In this document: in pieces, positions 14,625 to 18,588 of the stretch | Numbering within the stretch: the stretch's first letter is position 1 | Layout of the letters: each line of letters begins with the position of its first letter | Origin: an uncultured Anaerotignum sp. | GTDB taxonomy: Bacteria > Bacillota > Clostridia > Lachnospirales > Anaerotignaceae | Length of the DNA stretch: 18,588 bases | Assembly: GCA_910578425.1 (NCBI GenBank) | Contig: CAJTQX010000048.1 | Location: forward strand, 1 to 18,588 | Direction: 5' to 3' | The notes under the pieces: generated by a model | Told to the model about the DNA's origin: nothing | The model's input: only the letters and a program-made list of their open reading frames with translations | Databases searched by the model: none | Position numbers and translations under genes: made by a program

Positions 14625-14921
14625 ATGAAAAAATGTTTTGAAGTAAGACCCGGGTTTGACGGCCTGAAAGAACGTATTGTTGTGCTGAAAGATGAAACAG
14701 ACAAAAAGACGCTGTTCGCGGTGATTGCTATTGTTGCGGCAGTCCTGATTGCGGTTACGGCAGGTGTGGTATATCTGCTGAAAACACGCATGGACGATGA
14801 TTTCGATGAAGACTGGGATTATGACTGGGACGATATGGAGGACGAGTTCTGCGAGGATAACGGCGAATGCTGCTGCACAGACAGCGATGTGGATGATTCT
14901 GTAAAAGTAGAGCAGGTTTAA
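14625..14921 (+). CDS. Small membrane protein with an acidic, cysteine-bearing tail
   Basis: A 98-residue protein of no family I recognise. Residues 1-28 are a charged cytoplasmic segment (MKKCFEVRPGFDGLKERIVV). Residues 30-52 form one membrane helix (LFAVIAIVAAVLIAVTAGVVY). The remainder is strongly acidic with repeated D/W/Y (DEDWDYDWDD) and Cys at 76, 82, 83 and 84, which could bind a metal or form disulfides. AAGGAGAG (14609-14616) gives a good ribosome binding site 8 bases before ATG 14625. It is the second gene of the Nudix operon and is followed by a GC-rich hairpin. The N-terminal layout resembles short clostridial membrane proteins annotated only as hypothetical. Function unknown. 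Confidence 0.8.
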   Translation: MKKCFEVRPGFDGLKERIVVLKDETDKKTLFAVIAIVAAVLIAVTAGVVYLLKTRMDDDFDEDWDYDWDDMEDEFCEDNGECCCTDSDVDDSVKVEQV

Positions 14922-14941
14922 TTTGCGGCAGAGGATAAAAA

Positions 14942-14965
14942 GGGGCGCGGCAGGGTCTGCGCCCC
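14942..14965 (+). terminator. GC-rich hairpin after the Nudix operon
   Basis: GGGGCGC (14942-14948) pairs with GCGCCCC (14959-14965); the inner GCAG/CTGC can also pair. It follows the stop codon by 20 bases but has no T run. It directly abuts repeat copy B. Confidence 0.5.
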
Positions 14966-14969
14966 ATAA

Positions 14970-15108
14970 GGCGGCTTGACTGAGGAAGACATATTGTTTT
15001 TTGATTGATTTCTTCAGCCAAACGTTGACGGCTGCTGCCAGAGAGGATTTCTGCTGAAATGAAATCTCTGTTTTCAGGTATTTCAAAAAAATTTTTCTTA
15101 TGGCAACG
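14970..15108 (+). repeat. Dispersed intergenic repeat, copy B
   Basis: The plus strand begins GGCGGCTTGACTGAGGAAGA, continues CATATTGTTTTTTGATTGAT, CTGCTGCCAGAGA, and ends CAGGTATTTCAAAAAAA, CTTATGGCAACG. It matches copy A (minus strand, 1120-1276) through both halves. It ends just 20 bases before the cggR promoter. Confidence 0.8.
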
Positions 15109-15127
15109 TCCGATATGGATATCTTTT

Positions 15128-15164
15128 TTTACCGTTAATGGGACAAAAAGCGCATAATAGGGAC
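15128..15164 (+). promoter_or_regulatory. cggR promoter with CggR-type operator
   Basis: TTTACC (15128-15133) and CATAAT (15152-15157) with an 18-bp spacer form the promoter. GGGACAAAA occurs twice, its GGGAC cores starting at 15140 and 15160, exactly 20 bp apart. The B. subtilis CggR operator is a direct repeat of CGGGAC-type half-sites with the same 20-bp period, and CggR represses its own operon. The two sites overlap the -10 box and start point, as expected for autorepression that fructose-1,6-bisphosphate would relieve. The TGTC halves of the B. subtilis site are not evident. Confidence 0.7.
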
Positions 15165-15193
15165 AAAATACAGCCAGAATAGGTGGGTAACAA

Positions 15194-16222
15194 GTGGAAC
15201 GAAAATTGCAGCTACTGAAAAAAATTGCACCGGATTTGACGGAGGAATTTATCAAACGCTACCGGGTATTGAAGACAATACGGCTCCTGCAGCCCTGCGG
15301 GCGGCGGCTGGTGGTCTGTTCTCTGGGAATGACGGAGCGGACAGTGCGCAGTGAGATTGAACGGCTCAGCGCGCAGGAGCTGGTGAAGGTGTCAAAAATT
15401 GGCATGAGCCTGACAGAAGCCGGAACGGAGGTTCTGCGGGGACTGGAAGAAGTATTTTCCGCGCTGACAGGGCTTTCTGTGCTGGAGGAACGGCTGGAGA
15501 GCGCGCTGGGCGCGAGAAAGGTATATATCGCGCAGGGCGACAGTGATGACAGCGAGCGGGCGAAAAAAGAAATGGGTCAGCTTGCGGCAAAGGCTTTGCT
15601 GGAAAATGCAACGGAGGAACGGAGGATTGCGATTACAGGCGGGTCAACAATGGCGGAACTGGTACAGGCTGTGCCGGAAATGACTTCCCAGATGGCGCGT
15701 ATGGTGCTGCCGGCGCGGGGCAGTGTTGGGCGGAAGCTGGAATTGCAGGCGGATACGCTGGCGGCAAAGCTGGCGGAAAAACTGCTTTCGGATTACCGCA
15801 TGCTGCACCTGCCGGACAACCTGAGCGCGCATGTGCTGGAAGAAATGAAGCGGGACCCGGAGGTTGCGGAAACGATAGAAGAAATGAAGCAGGCGGATAT
15901 TCTGCTTTTAGGCGTAGGCAATGCACTGGAAATGGCCGAGCGGCGGCGGCTGGACGCCGGCATATGCGGACAGTTGCAGCGGGACGGCGCGATTGCGGAG
16001 GCATGCGGATATTATTTCGATGCAAAAGGGAATATTGTTTATGAAACGTGTTCCATTGGCATTGATTTCAATGAGATTCAAAATGCCGAATGTGTCATTG
16101 TGATGGCAGGCGGCAGGCGGAAAGCGGAGAGCCTTATGGCAGTCAGCCACAGTATTTCGAGCGGAATTTTTGTGACGGACGAGGGTGCCGCGCTGGAGAT
16201 GCTGCGCATTGCCGGGAAGTGA
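15194..16222 (+). CDS. cggR: Central glycolytic genes regulator (SorC/DeoR family)
   Basis: A 342-residue repressor of glycolytic genes. Residues 18-75 form the winged helix-turn-helix, with recognition helix G-M-T-E-R-T-V-R-S-E-I-E-R-L at 45-58. Residues about 90-340 form the SorC-type phosphosugar-binding domain (PF04198), with I-T-G-G-S-T-M at 147-153, L-G-V-G-N-A-L-E-M near 240 and S-I-G-I-D-F near 289. In B. subtilis the ligand is fructose-1,6-bisphosphate, which weakens cooperative DNA binding. The start is GTG 15194, with AGGTGG (15181-15186) 7 bases before. Position upstream of pgk-tpiA and a matching operator in its own promoter support the name over other SorC members. gapA, normally the next gene, is missing. 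Confidence 0.9.
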   Translation: MERKLQLLKKIAPDLTEEFIKRYRVLKTIRLLQPCGRRLVVCSLGMTERTVRSEIERLSAQELVKVSKIGMSLTEAGTEVLRGLEEVFSALTGLSVLEERLESALGARKVYIAQGDSDDSERAKKEMGQLAAKALLENATEERRIAITGGSTMAELVQAVPEMTSQMARMVLPARGSVGRKLELQADTLAAKLAEKLLSDYRMLHLPDNLSAHVLEEMKRDPEVAETIEEMKQADILLLGVGNALEMAERRRLDAGICGQLQRDGAIAEACGYYFDAKGNIVYETCSIGIDFNEIQNAECVIVMAGGRRKAESLMAVSHSISSGIFVTDEGAALEMLRIAGK

Positions 16223-16240
16223 GGATATGAAAACATGAAA

Positions 16241-16497
16241 ACCTTGGGACGCTGTCCCAAACCCTGCAAGGGCTTTCAGCCCTTGACCCTTTTGCTGCAA
16301 AACTGCGTTTTGCAGGGGAAGCTTTGATTGCTGATTCCAGACGCATGAAATGCGTCTGGCAATAAAGTTTAGGGTCAAGCCCTTTTTAATAGGTACCGGA
16401 AAGAAGTCCGGACGCGCATAGCGCGGCTTTGCGACGGTTACGACGCAAAGTACTGACCGGCTTGCGGGGTGCGGGGCAGAGCCCCGCGGTCTTACGG
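16241..16497. repeat. Mosaic palindromic repeat between cggR and pgk
   Basis: About 260 bp with no gene, packed with perfect hairpins: TTGGGAC/GTCCCAA (16244-16260), AAGGGCT/AGCCCTT (16268-16284), CTGCAAAAC/GTTTTGCAG (16295-16315), CCAGACGCAT/ATGCGTCTGG (16337-16359), CTTTGCG/CGCAAAG (16427-16450) and GCGGGGC/GCCCCGC (16471-16487). CTTGACCCT (16282-16290) also pairs with AGGGTCAAG (16371-16379). The left end, and the right end read on the minus strand, share one pattern: ACC, a hairpin flanked by G and C runs, CCC, then CAAG. That pattern recurs at 18476-18530. It therefore looks like a dispersed mosaic element (BIME- or MITE-like) and may affect readthrough from cggR into pgk. Confidence 0.75.
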
Positions 16498-16520
16498 TTT
16501 TAAGGAAAGGAGAATGACAG

Positions 16521-17714
16521 ATGCTGAACAAGAAAACAGTAGACGATTTGCAGGTAAAAGGGAAACGCGTGCTGCTCCGGTGCGATTTTAACGTACCTTT
16601 GCAGGACGGCGTGATCACAGACGAAAACAGGATTACGGCAGCCCTGCCGACCATTCAGAAACTGGTGGGCGACGGCGCGAAAGTTATCCTCTGCTCTCAT
16701 ATGGGCAAGCCAAAGGGGGAACCGAAGCCGGAGCTTTCGCTTGCGCCTGTTGCGAAAAGGCTTTCCGAGCTTTTGGGGAAAGAAGTTGTTTTCGCGAAGG
16801 ATGATACTGTCGTAGGCGAAAATGCTAAGGCGGCTGTGGCGAAAATGCAGGACGGCGACGTTGTGCTGCTGGAAAACACACGCTATCGCAAGGAAGAAAC
16901 AAAGAACGAGGAAAATTTCAGTAAAGAACTGGCTTCTCTGGCAGATATTTTTGTCAATGACGCGTTCGGCAGTAGCCACCGCGCGCATTGTTCCACAGTC
17001 GGCGTAACGGCGTTTGTGCAGGAATCCGCAGTTGGCTATCTGATGGAAAAGGAAATTGCGTTCCTCGGCAACGCCGTAAATAATCCGGAACGCCCGTTTG
17101 TGGCCATTTTGGGCGGCTCGAAGGTTTCTGATAAAATCAATGTAATCCGTAACCTGCTGGAAAAGGTGGATACGCTTATCATTGGCGGCGGCATGGCGTA
17201 TACGTTTTCTGCGGCGGAGGGCGGCAAAATCGGCACATCCCTGCTGGAGGAGGACAAAATCCCTTACGCGCTGGATATGATGAAACAGGCAAAAGAGAAG
17301 GGCGTAAAATTCCTGACGCCTGTGGATACGGTCATCGCGAAGGAATTTAAGAATGACACAGAATTTCAGACTGTTCCGGCGGGCGAAATTCCCGATGGCT
17401 GGATGGGTCTGGATATTGGCGAAAAAACGCGGGAGCTGTTTGCGGATGCAATCAAGGGCGCGAAAACCGTTGTCTGGAACGGGCCTATGGGCGTATTTGA
17501 ATTTGAGAATTTCGCGGGCGGCACAAAGGCGGTTGCGGAAGCAATGGCGGCAATCAATGCGACAACGATTATTGGCGGCGGCGATTCAGCGGCGGCGGTC
17601 AACCAGATGGGCTATGGCGAAAAAATGTCCCATATTTCTACGGGCGGCGGCGCGTCTTTGGAATTTTTGGAAGGGAAGGAGCTGCCCGGCGTAGCGGCAG
17701 TTGATGATAAATAA
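16521..17714 (+). CDS. pgk: Phosphoglycerate kinase
   Basis: A full-length 397-residue glycolytic enzyme that transfers phosphate from 1,3-bisphosphoglycerate to ADP in the cytoplasm. The signatures are all present: R-C-D-F-N-V-P-L at 20-27 (substrate-binding domain), S-H-M-G-K-P-K-G with R-x-x-x-A-P-V near 53-75, F-V-N-D-A-F-G-S-S-H-R-A-H near 143, L-G-G-S-K-V-S-D-K near 192, W-N-G-P-M-G-V-F-E near 320 and the nucleotide loop G-G-G-D-S-A-A-A followed by H-I-S-T-G-G-G-A-S. The start is ATG 16521, with AAAGGAG (16506-16512) 8 bases upstream. It lies 298 bases after cggR, across the mosaic repeat, and 16 bases before tpiA, so pgk-tpiA are co-transcribed and probably under CggR. Confidence 0.98.
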   Translation: MLNKKTVDDLQVKGKRVLLRCDFNVPLQDGVITDENRITAALPTIQKLVGDGAKVILCSHMGKPKGEPKPELSLAPVAKRLSELLGKEVVFAKDDTVVGENAKAAVAKMQDGDVVLLENTRYRKEETKNEENFSKELASLADIFVNDAFGSSHRAHCSTVGVTAFVQESAVGYLMEKEIAFLGNAVNNPERPFVAILGGSKVSDKINVIRNLLEKVDTLIIGGGMAYTFSAAEGGKIGTSLLEEDKIPYALDMMKQAKEKGVKFLTPVDTVIAKEFKNDTEFQTVPAGEIPDGWMGLDIGEKTRELFADAIKGAKTVVWNGPMGVFEFENFAGGTKAVAEAMAAINATTIIGGGDSAAAVNQMGYGEKMSHISTGGGASLEFLEGKELPGVAAVDDK

Positions 17715-17730
17715 GGAAGGATGGGGAAAC

Positions 17731-18474
17731 ATGAGGAAAAAAATTATTGCCGGAAACTGGAAAATGAACAAAACGCCGAAGGAAGCAGCGGAGTTTTGCA
17801 GCATGATAAAGGAGAAAGCTGCGTCCAATGAGGCGGAAGTCGTTTTCTGTGTGCCTTTTGTAGATTTGTACCCTGTTTTGGAGGAACTGAAGGGCAGCGG
17901 CATCGGCGTAGGTGCGGAAAATATGCACTTTGAGGACAGCGGTGCGTTTACAGGGGAGGTCTCCGCGCCCATGCTGAAGGAAATGGGCGTTGAATATGTT
18001 GTTTTGGGACATTCCGAGCGGCGGCAGTATTTCGGGGAAACAGATGAAACGGTGAATAAAAAAGTAAAAAAGGCTCTGGCGGCGGGGCTTGTGCCTATCA
18101 TGTGCTGCGGGGAAACGCTGGAACAGCGTGAGGCCGGCATCACGATCGAATGGGTGCGTATGCAGGTGAAATGTGGACTTTTGGGCGTTTCTGCGGCAGA
18201 TGCGGCAAAAGTTGTTGTAGCATATGAGCCGATTTGGGCAATCGGTACAGGCAAAACGGCGACTTCGGAGCAGGCGCAGGAGGTTTGCCATGCGATCCGC
18301 GAGGTATTGACGGAAATGTACGGCAGGGAAACGGCGGAGCAGATGCGGATACAGTACGGCGGCAGTGTGAATGCAAAGAATGCGGCAGAACTGTTCGCAA
18401 TGGCGGACATCGACGGCGGGCTGGTCGGCGGCGCGAGCCTGAAAGAGGAATTTGTGAGCATCGTGCATTACTAA
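17731..18474 (+). CDS. tpiA: Triosephosphate isomerase
   Basis: A 247-residue TIM barrel that interconverts dihydroxyacetone phosphate and glyceraldehyde-3-phosphate. The catalytic residues are in place: N9 and K11 (G-N-W-K-M-N), H94 (G-H-S-E-R-R), E166 (A-Y-E-P-I-W-A-I-G-T-G-K), with the phosphate-binding Y-G-G-S-V near 211 and G-G-L-V-G-G-A-S-L near the C-terminus. ATG 17731 starts the standard M-R-K-K-I-I-A-G-N-W N-terminus, with AAGGAAGGA upstream; in-frame ATGs at 17701 and 17704 would overlap the end of pgk and add an unusual extension. It is the last gene seen of the cggR-pgk-tpiA operon. The usual pgm and eno genes would be beyond the window if present. Confidence 0.98.
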   Translation: MRKKIIAGNWKMNKTPKEAAEFCSMIKEKAASNEAEVVFCVPFVDLYPVLEELKGSGIGVGAENMHFEDSGAFTGEVSAPMLKEMGVEYVVLGHSERRQYFGETDETVNKKVKKALAAGLVPIMCCGETLEQREAGITIEWVRMQVKCGLLGVSAADAAKVVVAYEPIWAIGTGKTATSEQAQEVCHAIREVLTEMYGRETAEQMRIQYGGSVNAKNAAELFAMADIDGGLVGGASLKEEFVSIVHY

Positions 18475-18475
18475 G

Positions 18476-18588
18476 ACCTAAGACCTTGGGGGCTTTGCCC
18501 CCAATCCCCCCACAAGGGTCTTTGTCTCCGCTTCGGTCGGCGCAAAACGAAGCTCCTTGGAAGTTTGCTGCGCAAACCGGCGAAGCCG
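18476..18588 (+). repeat. Palindromic repeat after tpiA (second site of the mosaic repeat)
   Basis: TTGGGGGC (18486-18493) pairs perfectly with GCCCCCAA (18497-18504). The order TAAGACC, hairpin, CCC run, CAAGGG matches both ends of the 16241-16497 element. Further short inverted repeats follow (CTTCG with CGAAG; TTTGC with GCAAA). No T run is seen, so it is not a standard terminator. The window ends inside it. Confidence 0.65.

Noticed and set aside
16244..16260. TTGGGACGCTGTCCCAA as a second CggR operator before pgk
   Set aside because: It contains GGGAC but is a symmetrical hairpin belonging to the mosaic repeat family; the CggR site is a direct repeat with a 20-bp period.
1..18588. CRISPR array, defence system or transposase
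   Set aside because: No evenly spaced direct repeats with unique spacers and no cas, integrase or transposase reading frames are visible.

Overview
The window is chromosomal DNA from a low-to-mid GC Gram-positive bacterium of the class Clostridia, most likely a gut Lachnospirales-type anaerobe. The evidence is strong AGGAGG-type ribosome binding sites, TTG and GTG starts, sigma-A-like promoters, an AddB-type (not RecBCD) recombination nuclease, and a CggR-type regulator upstream of pgk-tpiA with a B. subtilis-like operator. I cannot assign a genus from the sequence alone.

Layout: (1) 1-1762 is mostly non-coding, with two small genes (an XRE-type helix-turn-helix protein and a short helical protein), one copy of a dispersed intergenic repeat, and palindromes in front of an operon. 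(2) 1763-4612 is a tight three-gene operon: a PanB-type ketopantoate hydroxymethyltransferase homologue, a class I PLP aminotransferase and a 'cyclase'-fold metal-dependent hydrolase. It ends at a good terminator and is followed by a LysR-type regulator (4920-5861). No panC or panD is nearby, so this may be a specialised 2-oxo acid/amino acid pathway rather than vitamin B5 synthesis. (3) 6004-7911 holds a 506-residue protein of no family I recognise, ending in a very His-rich metal-binding tail, and a VOC/glyoxalase-like protein. A bidirectional terminator separates them from addB, which runs on the minus strand (7972-11364). (4) 11496-12871 holds a membrane-anchored FMN-binding-domain-like protein and a membrane-anchored M23 peptidase whose reading frame is broken at a CCC-TAG site. 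(5) 12941-14053 has a tRNA-Gly(CCC) with promoter and terminator, a small minus-strand gene related to the one at 841, and a decayed second copy of the tRNA 3' end with its terminator about 835 bp downstream. (6) 14132-14921 is a Nudix hydrolase plus a small membrane protein with an acidic, Cys-bearing tail. (7) 15128-18474 is the central glycolytic operon cggR-pgk-tpiA. Its promoter carries two GGGAC half-sites exactly 20 bp apart, matching the CggR operator spacing. The gapA gene usual in this operon is absent; its place is taken by about 260 bp of stacked hairpins bounded by inverted copies of a palindromic repeat that recurs after tpiA.

The most interesting material is the PanB/aminotransferase/cyclase cluster, the His-tailed unknown protein, the possible +1 frameshift in the M23 gene, the two families of dispersed intergenic repeats, and the duplicated tRNA 3' end that looks like an integration scar. 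No CRISPR array, transposase, integrase or rRNA is visible.
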